Shown: in pieces, positions 36,978 through 45,516 of the stretch
Layout: every line of letters starts with the position of its first letter
Position numbering within the stretch: position 1 is the stretch's first letter
Made by a program: the position numbers and the translations under genes
From: Verrucomicrobiota bacterium JB023
GTDB taxonomy: Bacteria > Verrucomicrobiota > Verrucomicrobiia > Verrucomicrobiales > Akkermansiaceae
Assembly: GCA_030673895.1 (NCBI GenBank)
Contig: JAUTCR010000057.1
Coordinates: forward strand, 1 to 64,000
Direction of reading: 5' to 3'
DNA: 64,000 nt
Notes under the pieces: generated by a model
What the model saw: the letters and a program-made list of their open reading frames with translations, nothing else
Database searches by the model: none
Told to the model about the DNA's origin: nothing

Positions 36978-37820
36978 ATGCAGCCGACCCACGAACAACG
37001 TCTTGCCGTCCGTTCCCGCCCGCCCCACGCGCTGGTGATGCGCCAACGCTGGTCGCGCCTCCTCTTCCTTCATTGGGAGTTTCCCAAGGACCTGCTCGCA
37101 AGCACCTTACCCAAGGGACTGCATCTCGATACTTATGAAGGCAGAGCCTACCTCGGCGTCGTGCCGTTTTTCATGGAGCGCGTGCGTCCCGTCGGCTTTC
37201 CCTCGCTGCCTTGGCTATCGAATTTCCTGGAGCTCAATCTGCGCACCTACGTCCATGACGACAGTGGTCGTCCCGGCGTGTGGTTCTACACGCTCGACTG
37301 CAATCAACCGCTCGCGGTCGAGATCGCTCGCAAGCTCTTTCATCTCCCCTATCAGCATGCCAGCATGTCAGCGGCTTACGACGGGAAGACGACCTACTAT
37401 CTTTCCAGTCGCTCTCGCTTCACTAGGCAAAACAACCCTGCTCTTCTCCGCAGGAACGGGGTGATCCCGGCCAAGCCCTGGAAGACTGACGCTTCGCACT
37501 CATCCTTCCTCTACCGCCCCTCCGGCCCGGAGAAAGTCGCGTCTCCGGGTCAGTTCGAGTTTTTCCTCCTTGAGCGTTATCTTCTCTTCTCAGTCAATCG
37601 ACGTGGCCGCCTCTTCACAGGGCAGGTTCATCACCGTCCCTACCCCTATCACGAGGCAGAGGTCGACCTCTCCTCCACCCGTATCTTCGTTGAGAATGGA
37701 TTCGATTCTCCGGCCGACCCACCCGTTTCCGCGCTCTACTCGCCTGGCGTTGAGGTGGAGATCTTCCCCCTGCGAGGGAGAGGCGGCAAACGCCTCAGGC
37801 GAAAGGTGGATGAGCTTTGA
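36978..37820 (+). CDS. DUF2071 (YqjF-like) protein
   Basis: Protein of about 280 residues, no signal peptide. The family pattern is clear: MRQRWSRLLFLHWEFPKDLLASTLPKGL, AYLGVVPFFMERVRPVGFPSLPWLSNFLELNLRTYV, PGVWFYTLDCNQPLAVEIAR, and the C-terminal FLLERYLLFSVNRRGRLFTGQVHHRPYP. Biochemical role unknown; the fold is related to acetoacetate decarboxylase. ATG 36942 is an alternative start. Its last 26 bp overlap the tail of the convergent LOG-family gene. Confidence 0.87.
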   Translation: MQPTHEQRLAVRSRPPHALVMRQRWSRLLFLHWEFPKDLLASTLPKGLHLDTYEGRAYLGVVPFFMERVRPVGFPSLPWLSNFLELNLRTYVHDDSGRPGVWFYTLDCNQPLAVEIARKLFHLPYQHASMSAAYDGKTTYYLSSRSRFTRQNNPALLRRNGVIPAKPWKTDASHSSFLYRPSGPEKVASPGQFEFFLLERYLLFSVNRRGRLFTGQVHHRPYPYHEAEVDLSSTRIFVENGFDSPADPPVSALYSPGVEVEIFPLRGRGGKRLRRKVDEL

Positions 37821-38907
37821 TGAAGTTCACACACTCATCGACGCCATCGGTCAGGGTGATGGCCTTGGCATACGGCTTATCGCCAGCCTGCTTCTTGACC
37901 GTCTCATAAATCCCGGTCTGTTCACCGAACCAGTCCCGTCCAAGGAAAACCATGGGACTGATCACCTCGAAGGTCTGATAGTGGTTCTGACAAGCATCCA
38001 TGAAGACCTCTTGGGTCGTCCCGGCGCTGCCCCGGGCGTAGATGACCCCGTGGGTAGCAATTGCTAGAAGGCCATCCTCGCGGAGGCTGTTGGAGAAGTA
38101 CTTGGCCACGTGGATGGAGAACCAGTTGGTGGGCTCGTGTCCGTAGAACCACGTCGGCACCGCCAGTGATGAGTGACCGTGGGGAATTCGCTCAATAACG
38201 TCCAACGCAATGCGCTGATAGCCCTCATCGCGATAGCCCGGAGCCTTTTCCAAGTGAAGGAGAGCCCACTCGAGGGTCTCTTCCGGCTCATGAGCCAGGT
38301 AGGCACCGAGGTTTCCAGCTTCCATCACGCCCGGCCCTCCTCCTGTCGCAATGAAGTAGCCTTCGCGAGCCAAACGCCAAGCGACCCGGGCAACCCTTTT
38401 GTAGTCAGCTTCATCGCGCCCCATCGAATGCCCCCCCATGATGCCCACCACTTTCTTTCGCCCATCGCCCTCCACCCGGCCCTCAAGCAGATCACCCAAG
38501 GCATCATCAATCGCGTGGTCATGCAGCCGCATCGCAAGGGCCTCCAAGACGTGTGGATGCTTGCGCCCCTTTTCAGCGAAACGTTCATAAATCCGCAGAT
38601 CGAGGCTGAAGTCGGCTTCCTCGGTCCAGCCCTCCATCAGCTCCTCGCGGCGATACAGGTGAGGTCGGTAAGGGTCGTAGGGCAGGTGGCTGAATTTTGA
38701 AAAAACCACCGCACCCTTCGTAATCAAATCGCCAAGATGAACTCCTTCGGGAAAGGAGCAGCCAAGAAAGACGGCCCCCTCGCATTCCACATTTTCCCAA
38801 GAGACTTTTAATAAATTGAGGTCCAAACCCTGGATGACGGCTCCCCTCAACTGCCCTCTCTGGCGGAGCAATCCTGCCAGCGAGTCAATTTCTCTGACCA
38901 CTTTCAC
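37795..38907 (-). CDS. LOG-family Rossmann protein with N-terminal extension
   Basis: Protein of 370 residues. The C-terminal ~240 residues are the LOG/TIGR00730-type nucleotide-binding domain: VVGIMGGHSMGR, REGYFIATGGGPGVMEAGNLGAY, and YARGSAGTTQEVFMDACQNHY. The last takes the place of the PGGxGTxxE motif of cytokinin-activating phosphoribohydrolases, with RGSAGTxxE instead. The first ~130 residues are specific to a longer subgroup, so AMP or other nucleoside monophosphate hydrolysis is plausible but not certain. It starts with GTG at 38907; there is no ATG nearby. Convergent overlap of 26 bp with the DUF2071 gene. Confidence 0.85.
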   Translation of the reverse strand: MKVVREIDSLAGLLRQRGQLRGAVIQGLDLNLLKVSWENVECEGAVFLGCSFPEGVHLGDLITKGAVVFSKFSHLPYDPYRPHLYRREELMEGWTEEADFSLDLRIYERFAEKGRKHPHVLEALAMRLHDHAIDDALGDLLEGRVEGDGRKKVVGIMGGHSMGRDEADYKRVARVAWRLAREGYFIATGGGPGVMEAGNLGAYLAHEPEETLEWALLHLEKAPGYRDEGYQRIALDVIERIPHGHSSLAVPTWFYGHEPTNWFSIHVAKYFSNSLREDGLLAIATHGVIYARGSAGTTQEVFMDACQNHYQTFEVISPMVFLGRDWFGEQTGIYETVKKQAGDKPYAKAITLTDGVDECVNFIKAHPPFA

Positions 38908-39017
38908 GCCGAACTCTCTCTCTTTGAAAGCGTTTCCGCGAGCTAAAAATCAACCGGCCATTTCATGAATATTTTGCTCAAGAAAACTGAAATAACCAAT
39001 CGGGGCAGAAATTAAAA

Positions 39018-39029
39018 ACCGATATCGCT
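39018..39029. promoter_or_regulatory. Near-palindrome upstream of a PEP-CTERM gene
   Basis: ACCGATATCGCT, one mismatch from the palindrome ACCGATATCGGT, lies 93-104 bp before the PEP-CTERM start at 39122 in a very AT-rich stretch (38960-39100). Extended comparison with the site at 27097-27112 gives AAACC-ATATCG-TAA in common. Proposed shared operator. Confidence 0.4.
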
Positions 39030-39121
39030 AATTATTTTTTACAACTTGTTTTCCTATTTTTTATATTGATTTAAATGTTGATTATAGCTGTCTAAAATTG
39101 AATCATCCTTCGACACCCATT

Positions 39122-39946
39122 ATGAAACCAACTTACACATGTTTCTACCTCTCCCTCATTGGGTTGGGGAGCACAACGACCACCGCACTTTCCCAGACTG
39201 TCCCTGCGGATTTCTTCGGGCCAAACTATCTAGTAAGCACCGATGCGACAGGACTGATCGCCCTAAATACGGACACAGTTCCCGGCAACGCGACGAACAA
39301 TAGCAGCACCGTTGATTGGGTTCATGGAGTCAGCGGCGCCACTGGGATTGACCTTTCCGTAACGATAGTGGACGTCGCAAGAGTCGAGTATACTAGTTAC
39401 ATACAGACAACCGGGTCTGAGCTCATTTTCGGTCGAGGCCAGGAGGTCTCTATTCTAAATACTGAACTTCTCGGCAATCTTCTGACAGGGGTAACAGGAT
39501 TGAGTATTCTCTCAACATGGGAGTCCGTGGCAACGCTCGATATGCCGATGACGGCGGGACAAGAATACACGCTAACCTTCACGACCACCCCCGGCGCATC
39601 TGTTCTAGGGATCAACAACCTTCTCGGCCTATCGAATGTCGAAATCGGCAACACTTCGGTGGGGACTTTCGAAACAATTGACCTATTGAGTCTCGTTGAT
39701 ATCGACCTCTTGGCCAGCACCCATCAGATTTCTATCCCCTTCACGCCAACAAGTGACGTCGAGAGTGTCGATATCACATTCAGTGCAGAGACTTTGGCCG
39801 ACGTCCAACTCCTCAATGACAACTCGGGAGATCAGGATATCCTTTCTTTCTCCAGCATGGAAATCACTCCCATCCCCGAGCCTAGTGCAGCAGCTCTGTT
39901 CGGACTTGGCGCTCTCTGTACCCTTCGTCGCACCCGAAAGGCGTAA
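39122..39946 (+). CDS. PEP-CTERM exported protein, tandem paralogue 1
   Basis: Protein of 274 residues with a signal peptide (CFYLSLIGLGSTTTTALSQ) and the C-terminal tail IPEPSAAALFGLGALCTLRRTRKA. The body is Ser/Thr-rich, predicted beta. It aligns with the next gene throughout: DFFGPNYLVS versus EFFDPDFSVS, VDWVHG versus LDWTHT, LIFGRGQE versus LVFGRRQT, MTAGQEYTL versus LTAGQEYSL, and DQDILSFSSMEITPIPEPS versus QQDVLTFSNFSITPIPEPS. Function unknown. A strong terminator follows, so the two copies are transcribed separately. Base composition is lower in GC than the neighbours. Confidence 0.85.
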   Translation: MKPTYTCFYLSLIGLGSTTTTALSQTVPADFFGPNYLVSTDATGLIALNTDTVPGNATNNSSTVDWVHGVSGATGIDLSVTIVDVARVEYTSYIQTTGSELIFGRGQEVSILNTELLGNLLTGVTGLSILSTWESVATLDMPMTAGQEYTLTFTTTPGASVLGINNLLGLSNVEIGNTSVGTFETIDLLSLVDIDLLASTHQISIPFTPTSDVESVDITFSAETLADVQLLNDNSGDQDILSFSSMEITPIPEPSAAALFGLGALCTLRRTRKA

Positions 39947-39971
39947 GTAGCTTACTCAATTAGTTCATCTC

Positions 39972-39999
39972 AAGGCGACCCATCCGGGTCGCCTTTTTT
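39972..39999 (+). terminator. Rho-independent terminator after PEP-CTERM paralogue 1
   Basis: Perfect 10-bp stem AAGGCGACCC / GGGTCGCCTT with a 4-base loop (ATCC), followed by a run of T. Confidence 0.95.
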
Positions 40000-40265
40000 G
40001 TTGCCTGACCCCCAGCCGACGATGAAAGCCATCCCCTATCAAGAACCGACCTCTTCCGTGTTTCTATTTATGCGTTCGCTTAAACCAGTCTTAGACCCAG
40101 ATTCAAAAAATGAAAATTCATCACTCGGATTAACATATTTTACACACGACAATCAAAACCGAAAAACGCCGGCAAAATTACCAATTATGATAAATTATTG
40201 AAACTCACATTTTACTATTGATTAAAATAATCAAATATGAATTTAATAGACCACTCTCTCTAGTT
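40000..40265 (+). promoter_or_regulatory. AT-rich leader of PEP-CTERM paralogue 2
   Basis: The gap of 319 bp between the two PEP-CTERM genes holds the terminator above and then AT-rich DNA (40085-40265) quite unlike the GC-rich surroundings. AAACCGAAAAACG at 40156-40168 lies 110 bp before the start and recalls the left half of the near-palindrome seen before the other PEP-CTERM genes. No coding sequence is supported. Confidence 0.45.
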
Positions 40266-41093
40266 ATGAAAAACAACGTTTTCACCTTACTCTCAGTCTA
40301 TTCTCTCGTTGGAGGAGTCTCAACTTCTCACGGTCAGGTCACTTCCGCTGAATTCTTCGATCCGGACTTTTCTGTGTCTCCGACTGCACCAGTTATCGGA
40401 ATTGGCGCGTCAAGTATCGATTCCGATAGCGATAATCTAGGTTCAGGAAATCTTGACTGGACCCACACTGCACAAGGGCATACGTGGGCTAATCTCGGTG
40501 CCTCAAACATCCATCTAGCTGCGTTCACGGAAACGATTGGCGACAGCCTCGTCTTTGGGCGCCGGCAGACAGCAGCCGTTGTCGGAATTAGCTTTGGCGA
40601 CCTCGTGAGTGAGTTGACCACGGCTGGTCTTGTCAATGCGTGGGCGTCGACGGCGACAGTCACTCAGACCTTAACCGCTGGACAGGAATACAGTCTCGAA
40701 TTCTTGGTCACCTCACCGGCTTTGGTGAGTGCCGACCTTCTCGGAAGCGCCTCTCTGGGTATTTCCGGCGGCACCTTTACCGAACCCGGCGGAGCGGCCT
40801 TGCTACCCATTGATCTCTTGGGGCTAGCCGATGTCGATGTTCTCTCCAGTTCGGCAACGGCCTCAGTTTCTTTCGTCCCCGCTTCAACGATATCGGAATT
40901 CTCGGTCAATTTTGCAGCGACCAGCTTGGTCGGTCTGGACGTTTTGGGCGGAGCTGCCAGCCAGCAGGATGTGCTGACCTTCTCGAACTTTTCGATCACT
41001 CCCATCCCCGAGCCCAGTGCAGGAGTCCTTTTGAGCCTCGGCGCACTGTCTCTACTTCGTCGTAGGCGGAGAGACTCGGCCTTTTCTTCTTGA
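40266..41093 (+). CDS. PEP-CTERM exported protein, tandem paralogue 2
   Basis: Protein of 275 residues with leader VFTLLSVYSLVGGVSTSHGQ and sorting tail IPEPSAGVLLSLGALSLLRRRRRDSAFSS; the tail is longer after the Arg cluster than in paralogue 1. The body aligns with paralogue 1 over its whole length (see that entry), clear evidence of tandem duplication followed by strong divergence. ATG 40266 is chosen because the leader starts there; in-frame codons from 40218 add a non-leader sequence. Ends 64 bp before the convergent hypoxanthine phosphoribosyltransferase gene. Role unknown. Confidence 0.85.
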   Translation: MKNNVFTLLSVYSLVGGVSTSHGQVTSAEFFDPDFSVSPTAPVIGIGASSIDSDSDNLGSGNLDWTHTAQGHTWANLGASNIHLAAFTETIGDSLVFGRRQTAAVVGISFGDLVSELTTAGLVNAWASTATVTQTLTAGQEYSLEFLVTSPALVSADLLGSASLGISGGTFTEPGGAALLPIDLLGLADVDVLSSSATASVSFVPASTISEFSVNFAATSLVGLDVLGGAASQQDVLTFSNFSITPIPEPSAGVLLSLGALSLLRRRRRDSAFSS

Positions 41094-41157
41094 AAGCCGA
41101 GCTTCGCAGGGCGCTCGTCCACGAGCACCGCTTGAGTCACTTGAGGACTCCCCTCTC

Positions 41158-41727
41158 TCAGCGGCTGTAAACCTCTTCCTTGAGCACTCCCACATAGGGG
41201 AGATTCCGGTAGCGGCCTTGGTAATCGAGCCCATAGCCCACCACAAATTCATCGCCCATGCCGAAGGCGTAGTAATCGGCCTCCACGTCCTCAGCGCGAT
41301 CTTTGTCTTTTGATAAAAGAACCGCAGTCTTCACGCGCGCCGCGCCCATCTCCATCAACTTCGTCCTCACCGCCTTGAGCGTACGACCGGTATCGAGGAT
41401 GTCGTCACAAAGAAGGATGTTCCGGCCCTCCACTTCAGGAAGCTTCGCATCGAGGAACTTGACCACACCACTGCTCTCTGTCCCGCCATGATAGCTGGCG
41501 ACACTGAGCGTTTCGATTTGGAGAGGCACGGGCAAACGCCGAAGCAAATCCGCCATGAAGACAAGGGCTCCGGTCAGAATACCTACAACGAGGATCTCCT
41601 CGTTGCCCAGTTCTTCCAGGATGCGCTCCGCCATCACGTCCAGGCGACGAAGAATCACTTCCTCATCGATCAACACTTTCTCGATATCCGCGTCCACAGG
41701 GCCGATTGAACGCAGAAGCTCCCCCAC
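41158..41727 (-). CDS. hpt: Hypoxanthine phosphoribosyltransferase
   Basis: Purine salvage enzyme that converts hypoxanthine or guanine with PRPP to IMP or GMP. Motifs: VVGILTGALVFMADLLRRL, the PRPP loop ILLCDDILDTGRTL, VKTAVLLSKDK and the C-terminal DEFVVGYGLDYQGRYRNLPYVGVL. GTG 41727 gives 189 residues, near the usual length; a TTG at 41775 would add 16 residues. No ATG is available near the N terminus. The LysR-type gene lies upstream in the same direction at 59 bp. Confidence 0.93.
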   Translation of the reverse strand: MGELLRSIGPVDADIEKVLIDEEVILRRLDVMAERILEELGNEEILVVGILTGALVFMADLLRRLPVPLQIETLSVASYHGGTESSGVVKFLDAKLPEVEGRNILLCDDILDTGRTLKAVRTKLMEMGAARVKTAVLLSKDKDRAEDVEADYYAFGMGDEFVVGYGLDYQGRYRNLPYVGVLKEEVYSR

Positions 41728-41786
41728 ACGCAATGTCGCTTCCTGTCTCAACGAGACAATCCGGCTGCTCGACAACCCTGAGCGGC

Positions 41787-42686
41787 TCAGGAGACGAGTT
41801 TCGCCGCTCTGCCCAGTTCACTCACGAAGCTCTCTTCCCAAGCGTCCAGCTTCCTGCGCGAGAGCCAGCCAACTCCGACTCTTACCGGCTCCGGATCGGG
41901 CTTGATTCTGAGGACCTTGACCGAATCACCCAGACGGGAGCCTTCCGCAACCAAAGCGATTCCGAGCCCGGCCTCAATGCCCATCCTGAGGCTCTCGATA
42001 CCATCGAACTCTCCCGCCACCTTGGCATTGATTTCAGCATTTGCGAAGAACTCGCTGACTCCGCTCCAATACCCTGGATACTCAGCTCGGGAGAACAGCA
42101 AAAGCCGCTCACCATCGAGCTCGCTCGCAGGCACGACTCGCCTCCGCGCCAAAGGATGGCCAAGCGGAACGGCCAGCCTGAAGCCTCGCTCCAGAAGAAT
42201 TTCCCACTGAATATCCCGCTCATTAGTCACCACCTCAATGACCAGCTCAAGCTCCTCCCCCCGAAGGCGCCCCATCATCTCGTCAGTGGACGAGTCCAGC
42301 AGTCTCACTCGGACATCGGGATGACGCTGGGTAACGATCGCCATCGCCTGCTCCACAAGCCCTCCCGCAAGACTCGGGGCGTAGCCAATCCGAAGCTCCG
42401 TGCCCCTCACATCGCGGAGGATGCGCTCATGGGCCATCCGAACACTCCGCAAGACGCGCTTCCCTTCCCGCTGGACGACGTGACCCGCCTTGGTCAAGCG
42501 GACCGCCTTCCCACCCCGTTCGAGGAGAGGAAAGCCAAAGTCATCTTCCAAGGCTCGCACCTGGCGGCTGAGCGCCGGTTGGGTCATGCCCAGTTTGCGA
42601 GCAGCTTGAGAGATATTCTCCTCCTCCGCAACTTCGAGGAAGTATTGCAAACGCCGCAGGTCCATTGCCCCTTTTAGCAGGAACAT
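41787..42686 (-). CDS. LysR-family transcription regulator
   Basis: Regulator of 299 residues. The N-terminal winged helix is MDLRRLQYFLEVAEEENISQAARKLGMTQPALSRQVRALE; the substrate-binding part starts ELRIGYAPSLAGGLVEQAM. ATG 42686 is supported by GAGGTGA located 3 bases before it, although ATG 42665 is the usual family start point. It is divergent from the pirin gene (90-bp gap) and likely controls it; inducer unknown. Confidence 0.92.
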   Translation of the reverse strand: MFLLKGAMDLRRLQYFLEVAEEENISQAARKLGMTQPALSRQVRALEDDFGFPLLERGGKAVRLTKAGHVVQREGKRVLRSVRMAHERILRDVRGTELRIGYAPSLAGGLVEQAMAIVTQRHPDVRVRLLDSSTDEMMGRLRGEELELVIEVVTNERDIQWEILLERGFRLAVPLGHPLARRRVVPASELDGERLLLFSRAEYPGYWSGVSEFFANAEINAKVAGEFDGIESLRMGIEAGLGIALVAEGSRLGDSVKVLRIKPDPEPVRVGVGWLSRRKLDAWEESFVSELGRAAKLVS

Positions 42687-42776
42687 TACTCACCTCAAGC
42701 CAACCTTTTGGGCATGGCGAGACAGCCTGATAAGCATTAGCCAAATCCGGCAATCCAGCGGATAAGTTGAGCCGTA

Positions 42777-43481
42777 ATGACCACTGCACATTCACTAAAG
42801 GTCTTCCGCGCCGGAGACCGCTTCCACACCGCTATCGACTGGCTCGATTCTTGGCACAGCTTTTCCTTCGGAGAACACTATCATCCCGACCGGGTCGGCT
42901 ACCGTAGCCTCCGGGTGATCAATGATGACGTGGTGGCCCCGGGGCGCGGCTTTGCCACTCATCCCCATGCCTCGATGGAGATCTTCACCTATGTTATCTC
43001 CGGGCAGCTGGAGCATCGCGACTCCATGGGCAATGGCCGCATCATCAGTGCGGGTGAGTTCCAATACATGTCCGCCGGGACTGGCGTGGAGCATTCGGAG
43101 TCCAATCCTTCCCCTGAGGAAAAGGTCCACCTTCTGCAAATCTGGATCACCCCGAGCTCGCCGGGCGGTGAGCCCCGTTATGCCGACCGTGATACCAAGC
43201 CCCTGCGTCAGAAAGACGCCCTCACCCTGCTGGCCTCGCCCACTGGGCGAGAGGGATCCTTTGCTATCCGCCAACATGCGGAGATCCACTTTGGCAGCTT
43301 GAGTGCGGGATCCTCGCTGCAGCCCGGAGCAGAATATCGCCACCACTATTTGCATCTTATCAAAGGAGGCTTATCCCTTTGCGGCGAAGGACTTTCCCCC
43401 GGTGATGGTGCGGCCGTTGATGGCGAATTCTCTATCAAGGCCGACGAAGACAGCGAGTTCCTCCTCTTCTCCCTCAATTAA
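42777..43481 (+). CDS. Pirin-family (YhhW-like) cupin protein
   Basis: Bicupin of 234 residues. Metal ligands are in the canonical places: His62 and His64 in THPHASMEIFTYVISG, His106 and Glu108 in GTGVEHSES. Other pirin landmarks are LEHRDSMGN and LLQIWITPS. Relatives have quercetin 2,3-dioxygenase activity or act as redox-responsive regulators. It is divergent from a LysR gene and 22 bp upstream of a YceI-type lipoprotein gene, probably as one transcript. Confidence 0.93.
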   Translation: MTTAHSLKVFRAGDRFHTAIDWLDSWHSFSFGEHYHPDRVGYRSLRVINDDVVAPGRGFATHPHASMEIFTYVISGQLEHRDSMGNGRIISAGEFQYMSAGTGVEHSESNPSPEEKVHLLQIWITPSSPGGEPRYADRDTKPLRQKDALTLLASPTGREGSFAIRQHAEIHFGSLSAGSSLQPGAEYRHHYLHLIKGGLSLCGEGLSPGDGAAVDGEFSIKADEDSEFLLFSLN

Positions 43482-43503
43482 CCAACCAGACAAAATAGAA
43501 ATA

Positions 43504-44121
43504 ATGAAAACCACAATCATGACCATGACCGTGGGAGCAGCCCTTCTCTCGCTGACCTCCTGCAAGAATCCTGCGGATGAGACCACTGATGCCAAGGTGG
43601 GCGAAGTCGCACCCGAGGCCACCTCCGCCGGCGGAACGACCTATGTCTTCACCGATGCTTCCACCATCGAGTTCACCGGCTCGAAGGTCACCGGGTCCCA
43701 CGACGGAGGCTTCAAGACCTTTGCCGGTTCCTTCACCGTCGAGGACGACGAACCAATCGCGGGAACGGTCACCATTGACATGAATTCCACCTATTCGGAC
43801 TCCGATAAGTTGACCGAGCACCTCAAGAGTGACGACTTCTTCGATGTCGCCACTTACCCGGAGACCACCTTCAAGGTGACCTCATTCGAGAAGAAGTCGG
43901 ATACGACCTACGATGTTTCCGGTAACTTCACCCTGCATGGAGTCACCAAGAATATCACCTTCCCCGCCGTCGCGGAAGTGAGTGACGAGACCATCAGCGT
44001 GAAGGCTGACTTCGATATCAATCGCAAGGACTTCGAGATTGCCTATGCCGGCAAGCCGGACGATCTCATCCGCGATGAGGTCGTGATTCGCTTGAACCTC
44101 GAGGCTGAGCCTGAATCCTAG
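43504..44121 (+). CDS. YceI-domain lipoprotein
   Basis: Predicted lipoprotein of 205 residues: short leader and lipobox LTSC followed by Lys. The YceI lipocalin-like beta barrel covers about 45-205: STIEFTGSKVTGSHDGGFKTFAG, TVTIDMNSTYSD, LTEHLKSDDFFDVATYPETTFK, NFTLHGVTKNITFPA, and DFDINRKDFEI. YceI proteins bind isoprenoid-type lipids in the periplasm. Start ATG 43504 follows the pirin stop by 22 bp. A large hairpin follows 17 bp after the stop. A second YceI domain is encoded 1.2 kb further on. Confidence 0.92.
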   Translation: MKTTIMTMTVGAALLSLTSCKNPADETTDAKVGEVAPEATSAGGTTYVFTDASTIEFTGSKVTGSHDGGFKTFAGSFTVEDDEPIAGTVTIDMNSTYSDSDKLTEHLKSDDFFDVATYPETTFKVTSFEKKSDTTYDVSGNFTLHGVTKNITFPAVAEVSDETISVKADFDINRKDFEIAYAGKPDDLIRDEVVIRLNLEAEPES

Positions 44122-44137
44122 ACCGCAACTTCAATGA

Positions 44138-44165
44138 ACCCGCGGCCAACAAAGTGGTCGCGGGT
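44138..44165 (+). terminator. Strong hairpin without T-run after YceI lipoprotein
   Basis: An 11-bp stem, ACCCGCGGCCA / TGGTCGCGGGT (one G-T pair), with a 6-base loop. No T-run follows, so it may be an attenuator or an mRNA-stabilising end rather than a classic terminator. Confidence 0.5.
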
Positions 44166-44194
44166 GCTCCAAAGAGTGCTAACTTCGAGTACCT

Positions 44195-44641
44195 ATGAAC
44201 ACGACTACCCCCAATCCAGCACGCGAAGTAGCCAACGAACTCGAACTCTCTCTGGAGACGCTCTCCAGCCGACTCTCCAAAGTGGAACGGGAGCTTGATC
44301 TGGAATGCTCAAATCTGCGCTCGTTGGTCAACACAAGTGATCCAGATATCGGACGCCAGCTTGACGCCATGAGCCAAAGCATCAATGAGCTGCACGAGAG
44401 CCTCAATGATGTGCGCGGCCACCTGAATAAGGCCCGCGACGAGAATGCGCTCCTCAGTGGAGATGACGACTCTGACGAGCCGGAGGCAGATGGCACCGAG
44501 ACCCCATCCGGCGAGAAATTGCCAGAGGCGGAAAAACTCTCCAGCATGCGCCACGATGAGCCTGTCACCCTGAGCGGAATCATGCGCGCGCTCCTGATGG
44601 CCGACGAACCTGAACAGCGCCTCACTTCTGAGAAGAAATGA
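44195..44641 (+). CDS. Small coiled-coil protein, unknown function
   Basis: Soluble protein of 148 residues with no signal peptide. Residues about 10-85 are a predicted coiled coil (VANELELSLETLSSRLSKVERELDLE; INELHESLNDVRGHLNKARDE). An acidic linker (GDDDSDEPEADG) and a short conserved-looking end (LSGIMRALLMADEPEQRL) follow. The stop overlaps the start of the rhodanese-YceI gene as ATGA, so the two are translated together and probably act together. Not recognised otherwise. Confidence 0.72.
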   Translation: MNTTTPNPAREVANELELSLETLSSRLSKVERELDLECSNLRSLVNTSDPDIGRQLDAMSQSINELHESLNDVRGHLNKARDENALLSGDDDSDEPEADGTETPSGEKLPEAEKLSSMRHDEPVTLSGIMRALLMADEPEQRLTSEKK

Positions 44642-45486
44642 GAACCCAGCTCGATGTCCGGCTGGCAGACGATTACGAGGCCGCCCACATCCCGAATGCA
44701 CTCAATATCCCTGTCTTCGAAGTCGGCTTCCTCGAGCGTGTGACCGAGGCTCTGCCCGATAAGGCAGCTCCAATCGAGCTCTACGGGGCGTCGCCGGAAT
44801 CGCATGAGGCCGCCATGGCCCTCGAAAAGCTCGAGCGCGCCGGTTACAAGGATGTCACCATCTTACCCGATGGCTTCGCCGGGTGGCTCTCCGACGGCTA
44901 TGGGGTCGCCCGGGGTGAGGGTCTCCCCGCGCCGCCCGCGCCATTGGAAGGTCGGAAGGAGCTTGATCTGGAAAAATCTGTCCTCCGTTGGACGGGCCGT
45001 AATCTCCTTAATCACCATACCGGGACCGTTGCCATTGAGCGCGGTCACCTTGCGTTTGAGAACGGCCAACTGGCCTCCGGACAGATCGTCATCGACCTGG
45101 AGAGGATCGACTGCGACGACCTTAAGGGAAGCGACCTCCACGATGTGCTCATCAAGCACCTTCAGGATCACGATTTCTTCGATACCTCACAGCATCCCAA
45201 GGCCACTCTCGACATCCACTCATCGGAACGGACCCAACCCGAGCCCGGCACTGAAAATCTCTCTCTCAAGACCGAGCTCACCCTGCGGGGGCAGACTCAT
45301 GCTCTGGATATCCTCGCCACGGCCGGAGTGACGGAAGACGGCCGCGCCGCAGCGCAGTCCGCCTTCACCATCGACCGCACCAAGTGGGGCGTCATCTACG
45401 GCTCCGGTCGATTTTTCGACCGCTTGGCGGGGCACTTGGTCAACGACCTCATTGAGCTGCAGGTGACCATCGTCACCCGCCCTTAG
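44638..45486 (+). CDS. Degenerate rhodanese fused to a YceI domain
   Basis: Fusion of 282 residues without a signal peptide. Residues 1-95 are rhodanese-like (LDVRLADDYEAAHIPNALNIP; YKDVTILPDGFAGWLSDGY), but the active-site loop reads IELYGASPESHEA, with Gly where the persulfide cysteine should stand, so sulfur transfer is not expected. Residues about 110-280 form a YceI barrel (VLRWTGRNLLNHHTGTVAI, LHDVLIKHLQDHDFFDTSQHPKATL, FTIDRTKWGVIYGSGRF). A cytosolic YceI domain is unusual. It overlaps the coiled-coil gene by 4 bp; with the YceI lipoprotein gene upstream this forms a YceI-rich cluster. Confidence 0.85.
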   Translation: MRTQLDVRLADDYEAAHIPNALNIPVFEVGFLERVTEALPDKAAPIELYGASPESHEAAMALEKLERAGYKDVTILPDGFAGWLSDGYGVARGEGLPAPPAPLEGRKELDLEKSVLRWTGRNLLNHHTGTVAIERGHLAFENGQLASGQIVIDLERIDCDDLKGSDLHDVLIKHLQDHDFFDTSQHPKATLDIHSSERTQPEPGTENLSLKTELTLRGQTHALDILATAGVTEDGRAAAQSAFTIDRTKWGVIYGSGRFFDRLAGHLVNDLIELQVTIVTRP

Positions 45487-45516
45487 CCGGAACGTCGCCG
45501 GCCGAAGGTCTTAAGC

